Positions 22,691 through 34,762 of a stretch of DNA of 64,000 bases are shown here, piece by piece (positions within the stretch are counted from its first letter, which is position 1; each line of letters opens with the position of its first letter). The position numbers and the translations under genes were made by a program. The notes beneath the pieces are model-generated. The model saw only the letters and a program-made list of their open reading frames with translations. It made no database searches and had not been told where the DNA came from. Source of the stretch: Haemaphysalis longicornis (Eukaryota; Arthropoda; Arachnida; Ixodida; Ixodidae); assembly GCA_013339765.2 (NCBI GenBank), contig CM023449.1, positions 41,802,528-41,866,527 of the forward strand, read 5' to 3'.

Positions 22691-23029
22691 CCCCTGCCAC
22701 GAAACTGTCTCTCCTTTGCCCCTCCTCCACCTCCCAGGTTCTTCCACTCTCGTTTCGCTCCTACCATGAAAAACGCGATAGAGGTTCGCTCAATTCAATC
22801 CAATTTTCCCGCGTTCGCAGGGCTCGCACGCCACCGGTTGGGACATCTTGTTGCTGTTAGGCTCACGCTCGAGCCTCGAGCCCTTTTTGTGTTTATCGGT
22901 GAAAACATTGTTTCAACGCGTTCGGTTCTTTTTAATTTTTATCGCTAAAGTCAATCCCACGTCTATTTTTAATTAAAAGAACGCTGGTAGTGTCAGTTGT
23001 GTATCGATTGCCTCAAGTACGCCTAATGC
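22691..23029. other. No recognisable feature
   Basis: Short unique stretch; nothing recognisable. Confidence 0.5.
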
Positions 23030-23235
23030 TCAATGTTTTCCTTTACCTCAACGATGTTGACAAGTATAAGGTGTACTAAGAGATTTAGTAGCTTGGGAAG
23101 GTTTTTCCTCTATAAACTTATTCCAGGATTCTCAACTTTTGGCCGGGTGGCTGAATGGAGGGTCAGACCTATGGACGGACGGGCAGACAAGAATTTTTGC
23201 GTTTAAGTAGCCCAGAAAAGACAATTGTCTTCAAA
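23030..23235 (+). repeat. Dispersed repeat, copy 1 (partner at 61060-61265)
   Basis: Shared blocks with 61060-61265, in order: 'atgttgacaagt', 'ttggccggstggctgaat', a short GACA-rich stretch, then 'aatttttgcgtttaagtagc' and 'cccaraaaaga'. Shorter relatives of the last block lie at 27525-27565 and 38350-38410. Confidence 0.7.
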
Positions 23236-23537
23236 AGCGTCCCGTAATAGTTACGTTGTATTTCGCTCAGTACAGCCAACTACTTTTCAAGCCCGGCTAC
23301 ATACCCTATGGGCTTTTCAAAATACATTTCTTTTTTATCCTCACCACGGAACTATTTCCCCGTTCACTTTGCACGGCCACAGTGCTCGAATACTGTGGGA
23401 TTTCTATGAGTTTTTTCCCTCGCAGCTGACTGGCTCCGCGACTTGTCGCGAACCGTTTGTATGTTTTTCTAAGCTCAACATAAGAAGTCTCTTTTTTCTC
23501 TTACTGGAAAGCTTCTGAGCTGAGCGTGGCACTTCTT

Positions 23538-23792
23538 GGTATAAAAACATTGCTTAAGGGAAGAAAACGAGACGCGCCAAAGAAAAAAACATTGTTTGAG
23601 GGAAAAAACAGACGCACCGAAGTATAAAAACATCTCCTGAGGGAAGAAAACGAGACGCGCCAAAGTATAAAAACATTGCTTGAGGGAAGAAAACAAGACT
23701 CGTCAAAGAAAAAAAACATTCTTTGAGGGAAAAAACAAACGCACCGAAGTATAAAAACATTGCCTGAGGGAAGAAAACGAGACGCGCCGAGG
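23538..23792 (+). repeat. Two-level tandem repeat, ABA-ABA
   Basis: Two unit types of about 40-42 bases alternate. A contains 'tataaaaacattgcytgagg' and 'gaaaacgagacgcgcc'; B contains 'aaaaaacattgtttgaggga' and 'aaacagacgcaccgaag'. The order is A B A A B A, so a roughly 125-bp composite unit is present twice. Minus-strand open frames with FSSLKQCF-like repeats are by-products. Confidence 0.85.
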
Positions 23793-24394
23793 TTTTAATT
23801 TGATCAACGTGCTCGACCTTCATTCCCTTTCATTGTCCTTCGGAGTACCGTGGCGTATCCTGCAAGTAACGAGCAGCTTTATACGGTCAACATTACGTTT
23901 GTCAGCATTACGTGTTTATCGCGTTTGTCGTGCGGATGAGCTTTAGGCGTTTCGCAGAAAGAAGCAGCTAAAGGGAGATTTTGGTGAAAAAAGGATTACT
24001 TTCCCCCCATGTGTAGCATGTTAGACCCACAAGCCTTTTCTTTAAACGAGTGCACGGGTCACACATTGGCAATGCGCACAAAGTTCGCAAGAGAACATCT
24101 CCATGCCGGCGTAAGATGTGGCTTCAATCGTTAGGTGCAGCTGAGGCACTTGCGCTTCATCAAGTTTATGCTGAAACCTTTTGGAACCGAACGGATCGTG
24201 CTCCTCTTTGAGAAGGTGCGTATTCTTTTCTTTCTAGATCCAGCGTGGAACATATTCAAGCAGTCGCGATTAGAACTGTGGGGGGAACTGTCGACAGTTG
24301 TCTTTCTAGACTAAAATTTGAGTCCATCGCGCTGGCCACTACTACCATTTTTCGGCCAGGCTTTCTAGACGCTGCATTTTGCTTGTTGTTCATG
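23793..24394. other. No recognisable feature
   Basis: Unique-looking DNA with no ORF, element end or repeat that I can name. Confidence 0.5.
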
Positions 24395-24496
24395 GCAGAG
24401 TACGGTGACCGACATAGTCAGATACATGCATGATACCAAAATTAGGCAGAGTCCGGCGACCGACATAGTCAGATACATGCATGATACCAAAATTAA
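24395..24496 (+). repeat. 51-bp tandem duplication
   Basis: Two adjacent 51-base units (24395-24445 and 24446-24496), each starting gcagagt and containing 'gacatagtcagatacatgca', differ at only a few bases. Confidence 0.95.
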
Positions 24497-26129
24497 CATT
24501 GATGCGACTACAGGTGGGACTAAAAAGAATGGTAACATTCTGAAAACCTTACTCAATGTGGGAAGAGGGGCGTCTTTTCAACTGAATTTGAATACTCAAT
24601 ACTTCAGTAAATCCAATTCCTCTTCGTCCTTGCCGCTTCGTTGGGTGACTTAGTAAATGTATGATGTGCGGTTTTCGTCGAGTGTTTATAGTCTGTAGGG
24701 GCTAGAGCCTCTTCCCAGGTGAAACTCGTGAGAACTTCTTGAAAGCACGAGGCGAGTGGTTAGCCTTAGAAAAAATGTCGAGCACCCACAGTACAAGCCG
24801 GTTCCGATGAGGATGAAGATGGTGATGATTGTATTTTTTTTTTTTTGCTCAAGGCCGACTAACGGCAAAGGACGCCACCAAGCCGATTCCAGTGTCTTTG
24901 AAATGAAACGTTCTTCTGGGATGATGGTTCATAGGCTGCTCTGGAACCTGCCCACGTGAATCTTCAGGATCGCGTGGCGGGCGTTGCTGAGAACCATGTC
25001 TTTGCACTAGGGACGCTGGAATGTTTCAAATGTGGCTGAGAACACAAAGGTCGGCCGCGAGGCATATGTCATACATGGACGACGTACGGGATAAAGGGTC
25101 GTCCTAATGTTATTAAATGGGCACCGGTAGGGATTTTCTTTTGGTTTCATAAAAAGTATCGATAATTTGTTATTCTTCGCCTTTTGTTATGCTTTGCCTG
25201 ATAGAAAAATGCAAGTTTAAATTGTTACAACGTAATTCTTCACCCCCCCCCCCCCCCACGTCTTGAAAACGCTTGGGCGGTTGTATTTAATAAATGCATT
25301 ATGACTAAACATCGTCTACCCTTAGCTTCCCTCAGCTGAATTAATTGCTGCATTTTTTGCCCTTTAGGGATTACCCGCAGAGCGGCGACCCAACTGCCTT
25401 TTACGGGGTGTTCTGTATGCTTAAGCCCTGGGAGCTTGGAATATTTCAACCCGCATGGTCTCGGGCTTACATCGGGCTTCTCGGGCGTTCATCGCAACAA
25501 AGCGCGGATTGCGGTTTCACGCTCCTTTACAGTGCGAAAAGGAGTTTGATTAATTTGTACTACATTGCATGTGCATGTCTGGCATACTTTGTCATTCAAT
25601 TTTGATCATCTAAGCAGCCGAAGGCAGCACCAACCCCATCGTTTCCCTGACCCGGTAATCCTTTGGCGCAAGGCCTTGTTGAGGGAAGGATAAACCACAA
25701 ACATCAATCTATATTCCACGTGCCGGGTCAAGACATTTATAAATAGTTACACAGAAGACCAAGCTGTGTTCAGTGCACCTAGTAATTCTGCTTTAATTAC
25801 ATTCACTTCTCATTTTGGTGACGTATTGAGAATGAGCGGCAGTCACGACGGGCGTTGTCTGCGCGATGGTTTTACCAGTTATAATTATATACAGTTAGTT
25901 AAAGTACAGCGCAAATCATTTTTGAGCCGAGAACGTTTGAACACAGCCATGGGAATGGGCGTAAGACTAGGAGGTCATTGGCCCGGTTAGAAAATTGGGT
26001 CGATATCTTCCCGATGGGGGTTTGTGAGTAAATGGTAGATGTCATTCATTGTTGTTTCTTCCTGTACTACGTGCCGAAATGCCTGTGAGAAGTAATTTTT
26101 AATCTACTATAAAGAAAGTACAGCCGAAC
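24497..26129. other. No recognisable gene
   Basis: Contains a T tract (24833-24846) and a C tract (25243-25258). No domain-bearing ORF or element end is recognised. Confidence 0.5.
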
Positions 26130-26131
26130 CT

Positions 26132-26732
26132 CGTTATAACGAAGTAGTATAGCGGCAGCAAATTAGTTCGTTATATTCGATATTCGGTGTAACAGTAGAG
26201 GTAAAAATTGGCTCTAACAAATCGAAAATCTGGCTCGCGCAAAAGTACTTGATACAAAAATGCATTTTTTAGGCTTCTAATTCATTATAGACAAGGTAAC
26301 CCTTACCTTTCTCCTTGATGCATTTCAACCCCAATGCTGGAACATGAGTACGTGAAATTACAACAGAACAAAGTTCACTTGCCGAAACCGGCCTGCGTCC
26401 TTATTTATTTGATGGACGATGTTATCTTCGGTGCCTACTCACAGCACTGAGCAGGATGGAGTTTTCCACAGTGTCCACGAACGAAAGGGCCTGTATACTT
26501 CTGCAGTTTCGGACGACGGGTTTTTTTTTTTTTTTTTTTTCAAGTAGATTCCAATACTCCTGGTCGAATATTTCTTCGTTATATACGATATCGCGCGCGG
26601 CTATCACGGTTTCAGTTTCGTTATAAAAGAATAGGTGTCATTGAAATAAAGCATGACCAACCTAATTTCGTATTTAGTTCACTATAGCCGATAATTCGCT
26701 ATATCAGTGTTCGTTATAACGAGGTTCAGCTG
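26132..26732. mobile_element. Tigger/pogo-like non-autonomous DNA transposon
   Basis: The left end after TA reads cagccgaacctcgttataac; the right end on the other strand reads cagctgaacctcgttataac. These 22-base TIRs fit the Tigger/pogo branch of Tc1/mariner, which targets TA. A sister copy is at 53451-54104. The interior has internal 'cgttatatacgatatcg' repeats and a T tract but no transposase frame. The right TA is shifted by two bases, so the end is slightly degraded. Confidence 0.75.
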
Positions 26733-26850
26733 CATACACCACTGCCGTTCTGTGGCTAGGGCGTTAAAGCTACTGAGAACGACTTGGCGGGTGCGAACTG
26801 CGGCGGCAGTTTTCTTACGGAGGCGGAAAGACACGGGCGGCAACATTTAG
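26733..26850. other. No recognisable feature
   Basis: Short unique spacer between the Tigger-like element and a SINE fragment. Confidence 0.5.
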
Positions 26851-26965
26851 ATGCAAGGTAAACATCCCCGCGTGGTCGAAATGAATCCGCGGCCCCCCAC
26901 TACCGCGTGCTTCATAGCCCATGGGTAGCATCGGCGTGCAAAAACGCCGCTAGAATTTGAGTAGC
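26851..26965 (+). mobile_element. Ruka-like SINE, 3' part only
   Basis: 'catccccgcgtggtcgaaat', 'gaatccgcggcccccc' and 'actaccgcgtgcttcatagc' are the 3' body blocks of the tick tRNA-derived SINE (compare 4285-4345). The tRNA-like head is missing. Confidence 0.7.
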
Positions 26966-27469
26966 ACAAGTGAACACTAAAAGGAAAACTCTCACCAGCT
27001 GTTAATGTGCGAAATCGTCTCAAAAAGTTTTTCTTCCCACCCATGTCTTCTCGAGCTTATGAACTAAACAGCGACGAACATCGATGTAAATAAAAATTTT
27101 CAGTGTGCATTACTACGTTGTTGAAACAGCTCACACAGAAACAAAAGCAAACTGTGGCAGATGTCGTCCGGAATGTTTGTGCGTCCAGGCATGCTTCACG
27201 TATTTTATTCCTAAGCGGAAAAAATGACTCTCCGACCCTCTATTTGGGCGTGCTACCGTCGCTCATCAATCATCGTTCCCGACATTGTTCACGTAAAGAG
27301 GCTTCCTTATTGCAGCGATGATATGCGCGAATCTGGAATCAATTGCCAATTGTTCCGCTAGAACCTTGCTGGTTCCAACAGTGCTGTACATTGCCACGAT
27401 ATGAATAAATGGTTTGACAATGTTTAACTCAAGAACGCTGTTTCCATGTTTCACCCATGGTATACTCAC

Positions 27470-27470
<1 letters not shown>
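26966..27470. other. No recognisable feature
   Basis: Unique-looking, with no supported gene or repeat. Confidence 0.5.
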
Positions 27471-27529
<59 letters not shown>

Positions 27530-27570
27530 GCGAAATTTTCGCGTTTAAGTATCCCAAGCAAGGCGTCGTT
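27471..27570 (+). repeat. (CAGA)n microsatellite plus conserved flank
   Basis: Fifteen copies of caga/acag (27471-27530) run straight into 'cgaaattttcgcgtttaagt' and 'atcccaagcaagg', a block also found after GACA-rich runs at 23.2, 38.35 and 61.2 kb. The microsatellite therefore appears to be part of that repeat. Confidence 0.9.
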
Positions 27571-27910
27571 TTTAAATACGCTACGACGTGTCTTTCTCGT
27601 TCCGAGCAAGTGTTGCCACGACTACGGTGAACGCTGTAGTTTTTTTTTTTATTTTATAGCCATCTTGGCCAATCTCTCCCTAAGTGGGTATGCTTCACTT
27701 GACAACCATGGCCGGGGACGCTGAGCGGTCGCCGCGAGGCACGCACGCACGAGTGCTCGGCATTTTCTTTATTTATTTAAATGCCGGGCGGTCGCCGCGA
27801 GGCATGCGTGCACGTGTACGCGCTCACGTGCGCCGGGCATTTTCTCGCTATTTTTAACTGCGGACACGAAAAATAGCGATTTATTAAACATCTTCGCTAT
27901 TCAAATTTTG
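27571..27910. other. Short duplicated GC-rich block
   Basis: 'cggtcgccgcgaggcacgca' (27726) and 'cggtcgccgcgaggcatgcg' (27788) are repeated about 60 bases apart, separated by an AT-rich 'tttatttatttaaatgccgg'. No gene is seen. Confidence 0.6.
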
Positions 27911-27987
27911 GCAGGAACGGGAATCGAACCCAGGAACTCGCAATGACAGGCGAAAAACTGCACCACTAGTACCGAGATTGCCGGCTC
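27911..27987 (-). repeat. tRNA-like sequence
   Basis: The minus strand reads 'gccggcaatctcggtactag', A-box-like 'tactagtggtgcag', and a good B-box 'gggttcgattcccg' about 38 bases on, total 76 bases. The outer bases pair only partly. It is probably a tRNA-derived repeat or tRNA pseudogene. Confidence 0.55.
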
Positions 27988-29879
27988 TGATGTTCGAGCC
28001 GGGATTGGGTATTACAGTCCTCGGAGGTCATTACTCCGGGCCTGCAGATTGAACCGGAGGACGCGGTCAGCCCATAGGGTCTCACCGGCGAGTAAGGGCG
28101 GGGGCACTATGAATCGCAGTATTTGCTACGCTCCGGAGGGGTAGCTGGATTGCCGCCAAGCAACGGCGTCTCGGGGTTCCGGGGTCAAAGTCGATAAGCC
28201 AGTCCAGCGAAATCCCAACCGCCTAATCGCACGCCCCTGGGATGCCCCATCCATGGCCCACTCGGGATGCGGAAGGTGTTAACGCGCCCCAGACCTGCCC
28301 GCAAGGCTGCCTGCAATCGGAGACTAGCCGAGAAGCGGATACCACTTAAGCACGCAGCGGCTGACCAAGGGCGATTGTTAACAGCTCCCTCTCACGGGTC
28401 GATTTGGTTGGGCTTTGTCCGAGTCGTTACCAAGATTACCCGGCCTTGACTTGGCCGCACTATTGCACAAAATGTGCCTTGTTTTACCATACCGGGACGT
28501 GCCCCTTGCCGTACACCCCTTAGCCGCCCGTACACACCATACGGCCACGGCGTTGCCCGTGGAACCCCAACTTGGGGGCGGGTGGGTTCGTGGCGCTGGG
28601 AGGGCGCCAGCGTTGGCACGTGTCAGTACGTCTTCCCGGAGTAGATGGCGTTTGCTCCGTCCGGCGTCACACTAGTACTGCGCTTATTACGAACGAATGC
28701 GTGCCAAGAAAAAGAATTGAAGCCAAGGCGATGGCGAGCTCCTCATGGCTCCGTGTATTCTTTTGCTGCGCTGGAGTGCCAATTGTGGTCCGTGCCTCGT
28801 GGTGGGAGGCGCTGCAACCGGCGGGTGTGCCCCCTGATTCTGCATCGTCTAAGTGCGGTCGACCACGCGTGTACGCCAACAGGGCCGAGGCAAGGAAAGC
28901 GAACGAGGTGGCTGGAAGAGCGACACCCTGCCGTGAGCGGTGAGGTGCGCGCACGAGACAGCACAAACGACAAGGCTGTCCTGCTGGTCCCATGAAGCCG
29001 CCAAAAGTGCGGACCCGTTCCTTCTCGTCGCGGATCGGCAATGGCCGCCGATCTGGGGACTGTTGCTTACGGGATGGCGTCCCACCACCGGGCTCCGTCG
29101 CCTCCGTCATGCGAGGTAGCATGGTGAAGACGGCTAACAAAATTTGCTGCCTTGGTGACGACGAGAATAAGCCGAAGGCGAACTTAACTGGTTTACTGCA
29201 TGGCGAGAGGTAAGCCGAAGTAAGACAGGAACGATACCCTATAGCTTACGGGCGAGATAATGCAGTGCTGCGCTCAGGGCCACGCGTATTTATGCCCAAA
29301 GCGCTAACAGTCAAACAACGCTCCTCCTGTTTTTGCACACGGCGCGAACATAGTACAGACACACACAACAGTCTTTCCAGAGCTCGAGAGGGGTCAGTAG
29401 TAGCGGCGCACGCTGAGTCTGAAAGAGGGGAGCCGCCGGTTTGAAGTTTGCAGCCGTCAAAGTTTGAATCTCACCGATAGCGAGGCACACGCGATCCGGC
29501 CGTTCCTTGCAGGCACGCTGCGGCTTGTCCGAGGTAGCTTTCTGACACGCCGGGGGACTCCGCAAAACTTTGCAGGATGCGCGAACAAGGTTGCGTCGTG
29601 CAGAATCGTAACAGGACCAACTAAGGCAAGAAGAGGAAGACAAGAAAGAAGCGCACACACGATGTAGCCGTATACCCAGCTCTTGGTAACATCGGTAAGG
29701 AAAAAGTTCCTCGGCGGGGCACTTAAACCTGTTTACGCGCTAAAGTTTGGCGATTAATTTCTTTACGGCTACGTCGCATTTGCGTCTCTTCCTTCACTTT
29801 CGCTTCGCAGTCTTTTTGCGCGAATCATTTCGACCGGCTTCTTTTCTGCTACACCGTGTATGCGTCACCCTAACTGAAT
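27988..29879. other. GC-rich unclassified DNA upstream of the LINE pile
   Basis: 28.0-28.7 kb is distinctly GC-rich with open frames in several registers (for example 28415-28675). By position it could be the 5' region or ORF1 of an old LINE, but no CCHC or other ORF1 motif was recognised, so this is only a possibility. The rest is featureless. Confidence 0.4.
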
Positions 29880-32455
29880 CTGTTATTCAGAAACTGCCCA
29901 AGCAAGAGCCCCCCAAAGAGCCCCCTCGCCAAGTCCCATCGCGACCCATCAAACAGCCACAATAGGTACACCCGCGACTGCCCTACAGTGGAACTGCAGA
30001 AGCTTCTGTCAACAAGAAACTATCCTCAAACAGAAAATAAAAAAAAATTCAACCACTCTGTATTCTCCTCCAAGAAACGCGCTGTACTCCTCACGTAGCT
30101 GGGTATGTCACGTTTTCTAACCCCTCTATACCTCATCCCATCCGCCGTGGTTCTCTTACCACTTCTGTTCTCCCTGGTTACGCTGCAGTTCTGGTGCGTT
30201 CCTCCGTAGGTACCCAGCAATTTTTTTTCTAGCGAATTTAACTCCAACAACCATGATGTCGTCGCGGTGCACACCAGCTTACCTAACGGTAAGTCTGTTA
30301 TCGTGGCCACTGCCTATTACAAACCTGTCAATGCAGCAAAACCTAACAACTCTTTCGCCTGGCTTCCTGCTCTCATGGTCCAATTTCCCGGTACCCCAAT
30401 CCTCCTCAGTGGCGCCTTCAATGCACAGAGCACCCCATGGGGCTATGCCCACACTCATTCTCGTGGACAAGCGCTAGAGGACACACCGCCGAGGCCTCAA
30501 ATGTCATTTTAATCGATGAACCCGGCATGACCACTCGAGTTGGCCCTCATTCTTCGCAGCAAGATACGACCCCCGACCTTACCTGGGCTACTCCTCACCT
30601 TACTCGCAAATGGTTACCATTCTCTACAACTTGGGGCAGTGATCAACTCCCAATACTTATCCATCTCCGTGGGAAGAAAATCCGCCGACGGAAGGCCATG
30701 AAGCGCATTGATTGGGGATACCTTTCGGGATGCTATAATGAGTGCATCTCCCCCAACCTCGTTAAGGGACTTCTGCTCCTTAACCACCACATCATCTGTC
30801 CGGGCACAGGAGGACATCGAATGTGCTACGGAAACACCCCACATGTACAACCGCATGGCTAACCTTTGGAAAAGGGTCCATAAGCTCACTCGCACCTACA
30901 GATCTAACGGAAAATACCAGAAAGATCTCCAAAAGATCCGGAAACAGTACCAACTTATTACAGCTTATCATAAAGAGCTTAACCAATATCACTGGACTAC
31001 TCTCTGTGACATCCTCAGTCACGCGAGAGGGTTACCGGCACTTTGGCGCCTGTCCCGCAACCTCACTCAGAAGACTGCAGCCAATGAACCCCCTCTTTCG
31101 CTACCCTAACCATTAGCGCAGACCCGTCAACAGTGAAGCGGCGACTTATAAGTACCTTCTTTCTCCCATTCTGCCACCTCTCCCCCCGCTCCACTTCCAA
31201 TTATTGATATTCCTCAGCCTGACCCTGCTTGGAGCTATCTTTACAGTGGCCGAGTTACGCGTCGCAATCCGCCAGGGATGGCCTGATTCTGAGTCCAGTC
31301 ATGACATTGTCACGTGGCAGCACCTCCGAAACCCCCGTCTGAAGACTTGGAATATCTATTATGTCAGATCAATGACCTTTGGGAGCATGGGCAAGTGTCA
31401 GGACACCTTAAACTAACGCTTATTTTTCCTATCCCCAAAACCAACAAGCCTTCCAGTGAAATCAAGAACCTTAGACCGATCTCCTCACGCCCGTCATTCG
31501 CAAATTGATTGAGCGACTCATCAACAATCGGCTCACACATTATTTAGAATATGTCCAACCGTATTTTCACCCAGCCCAAACAGGCTTCCGGCCCAATGTT
31601 GGCACGCATGATAGCCTCTGGCTTCTGCGCATGGTAATTAACCATCCCCACTACCATCGCGGCACTGCTGACCTCATCATGGCGGTTAATCTGCGAAAGG
31701 CGTTTTACGACGTTAGCCACCCGGTCATTCTAGAGGAACTGGCTCGTGCCTACCCTAGTGCCCGCACGCAAAATTGGATTAGAGCATTGTACGCCTTCAC
31801 GGTCGCACCCTGAATGGGAACCCACGACTTACTATCTCGACCGCGGTGTTCCCCAAGGGTCGATTTTAGGCCCTCTACTTTTCAACATGGCCATGACCAG
31901 AGTAGCTCGACAACTTGAAATTGACTTAGGCACCCACTTCACCATATACACCGATGATATCACGGTCTGGACGGAAGCGGTCGACTTTGTGCGGCTAATA
32001 GCCTTGAGCTCACTCTGGCCAGCTGGGTCTACAACTCGCACCTGAAAAAACAAAATTTCTGGCAGTATACGGTTGTAAGCCACCTGACCCACCCCAAGAA
32101 ATTGCAGTCAACATAGTCAACTGCGATGTATCTGCTTCAACTGAGCCCATTACACTCCTAGGCCTTCAATTGGAACAAAAAACAGTCCTGGCATTTGGCT
32201 CAAAAGATTAAAACAGAAATGGAATGCCATACTGCACTCTATCCGTCGATTGTCTAATAAATATGGTGGAGCATCGCAGAAAGTCATCTTGAATATGGCC
32301 AGGGCTGTCACTGTGAGCACCCTCACGTACGGTGCAATGGCTTACGACCTCAACAAGATCCACATGAAAACCATTGAGGTTCTACATCGGGCGACCCGCA
32401 GGACAGTCACTGACTTACCAATGCATACACCCATTGGTAAACTGGAGCAAGCTGT
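29880..32455 (+). mobile_element. I-type LINE fragment 1: endonuclease and reverse transcriptase, degenerate
   Basis: After an ORF1-like Pro-rich end (KLPKQEPPKEPPRQVPSRP, stop near 29963) comes an apurinic-type endonuclease in broken frames: GKSVIVATAYYKP, FPGTPILLSGAFNAQSTPWG and RGQALEDT (30.3-30.48 kb). The RT follows: FPIPKTNKPSSEIKNLRPIS, HPAQTGFRPNVGTHDSL, MAVNLRKAFYDVSHPV, RGVPQGSILGPLLFN and the catalytic box YTDDI near 31950, then LHRATRRTVTDLPMHTP. At least five frameshifts or stops interrupt it. It lacks its own RNase H and tail because fragment 2 begins at about 32455. Relationship: I-type LINE, judged from its neighbours' RNase H. Confidence 0.85.
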
Positions 32456-34762
32456 ACCTGAGAAATACCACACCCGGCCAAGACCGTATCACAAACAAGA
32501 TACTGACTAACCTTGACCATGACTCCGTCACATCCCTCACACAATTCATGAATGGCTGTTGGGAAAAGGGAGTCATACCGCCGGAATGGAAGACGGCTGA
32601 GGTTCATCTAATACCGAAACCAGGAAAGGAGCCAAGCGTCGAGAATCTCCGCCCAATTTCATTAACGTCCTGCATAGGAAAGCTACTGGAGCACGTCATC
32701 CTCGCTCGCCTACAACAATACCTAGAAGATACTTGCCAAATTCCTACATCCATGTACGGATTCAGACCAAGTCTCAGTGCCCAAGATATTCTTCTTCAGC
32801 TCAAAGAGGAAATCATGATGCAGGCCAATAATCACACGCCCAAAGCAATTCTCGCCCTCGATTTAAAAGGGGCGTTTGACAATGTAAATCATCAAATGAT
32901 TCTGAACAATCTCAATAACCCTCCACTGCGGCGCCAGGATGTACAATTACATCAGGGATTTTCTTACAAACCGGCAAGCAGTCCTGAAGGTCGGTGACGC
33001 ACAATCACCTCCCATTCAAGTTGGAGGTCGAGGCACGCCACAGGGCGCAGTTCTTTCCCCACTGCTATTTAACATCGCCCTCATCGGCCTTCCCAAACTA
33101 TTAGATGCCATCCCTGACCTTCGACACGGCCTATATGCCGATGATATAACGTTATGGACGGGCGCAGGGTCGGTAGGGGAAATGCAAGATCGTCTTCAGC
33201 AGGCTGCTGACACCGTGCAAGCTTATGCAGCCAAGTGTGGTTTCTGCTGCTCTCCAGAGAAATCTGAGCTTCTCCTTGTCCGGAAGCGCCAAAGTCGAAA
33301 ACATCAAGACCCAAGCATCCAAATTACCCTTGACGGAGCTACGATCACGCCTTCCCCACACATAAAGATACTGGGGATGACCTTTCAAGAGGACTGCTCC
33401 AACTCTATACTTCTTCGGCACCTAGCTCAAACAACAGGACAAATTGTTCACATGCTCCGCCGAATCACCACGAAGACTAGAGGGATGAAGGAAGCAGACA
33501 CACTACGGCTTGTCCAAGCTTCATCATCTCTCGATCAATTACGCCATCCCGTACGCGATCCTCTCCAAAAGCGACGTAACCAAACTTGATACACTCATTC
33601 GGAAAGCATACAAACAGCACTTGGTCTCCCCGTCAGCACGGCAACGGATAGACTCCTCAAACTGGGAGTACACAACACTGTGGAGGAGCTCATAGAGGCT
33701 CAATTTGGTAAACCAGCACCACCGTCTAGCGACCACAAGAACAGGACGCCAACTGCTTGGTCGCCTTGGATATAATACCCCAGAAGAACAAGGCAGTTCT
33801 TCCATGGACATACCCACAACCATAAGGCAAAACATCTATGTGGCCTCCTATTCCACGGAATATGCACCCTCAGTTTCACCAAGGAAGACGTGCGGCGAGA
33901 GCACAGGCCATTAGATATAGTCCATGGAAAAAACCCCAAAACTGTGTACACGGACGCTGCCGACTACGCTCGCATGGATACGATGACAGCTGTCGTCACC
34001 ACATGCACCGAGCATGTCGCCAGTGTCACACTTACTGGAATAAACACTACCCAAGCAGAAGAAGCAGCCATCGCTCTTGCCATTGCCCACACCTCCGCCG
34101 ATACAATCATCACTGATTCTCAAGCAGCATGCCGAAGCTACCTACGCGGAAGAATATCAAGACCAGCTGCAAGAATCCTTCTCCAGCGACCCCCTCAACG
34201 CAAGATCAGTCTGGTTTGGGGCGCCTGCACACTCGTCCCTTCGCGGCAATGTCATGGCCCACACGACAGCCCGAGAATTAGCCTACCGGGCACCGCGAGA
34301 CGACTGGCTTCAAGCGACTCATCCCCTAGTAACATACCAAGGCATCACACAGCACTACAAGCTGAGTAGGCAAGAGTATCCTCCTGCCCACCCTTCACTC
34401 ACCAAGGAACAGGAGCATAAACTGAGGCTTTTGCAAACAAACACGTTCCCACACCTATCTAAACTTCACGCCATCAACCCCACCCTCTACAGCGCCACAT
34501 GCTCACACTGTGGTGAGATCTGTACCCTCTACCACATGGTCTGGGCCTGCCAGAAAAACCCAAATGTTCGCCCAATTCCTAACCCTTCTTATGAGCAGTG
34601 GGAGAGAGAACTGGCCAGCTCCGGCAGCGACACTCAGCTTCGGCTGGTGGAACGTGCGGAAAAGGCAGCAAGCTCTAATGGGATCCTGAAATGAGGAATC
34701 CGACCACGTGCGCCCCCCCCCTTTTTTTTTCGCAAAATAAAGTTTACTCTCTCTCTCTCTCC
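32455..34762 (+). mobile_element. I-type LINE fragment 2: RT, RNase H, zinc knuckle and (CT)n tail
   Basis: Starts abruptly in an RT at LRNTTPGQDRITNKIL, then LIPKPGKEPSVENLRPIS, ILALDLKGAFDNVNH, RGTPQGAVLSPLLFN and the catalytic LYADDITLW (33130-33156). RNase H follows with VYTDAA, AEEAAIALA and IITDSQAA (33.94-34.14 kb). The C-terminal knuckle is CSHCGEICTLYHMVWAC (34499-34549), ending ...ASSNGILK, stop 34692-34694. The 3' end has AATAAAG at about 34736 and (CT)n. Frames are broken near 32.94, 33.55, 33.9 and 34.2 kb, so it encodes no full protein. The endonuclease is absent (5'-truncated). Confidence 0.9.

Noticed and set aside
22340..23792. CRISPR-like arrays
   Set aside because: Repeats are directly adjacent or irregular with no unique spacers of constant size, and the genome is eukaryotic.
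27911..27987. Functional tRNA gene
   Set aside because: A and B boxes are present but the acceptor and anticodon stems do not pair well; the same holds for 5491-5563, 10110-10172 and 37583-37649.
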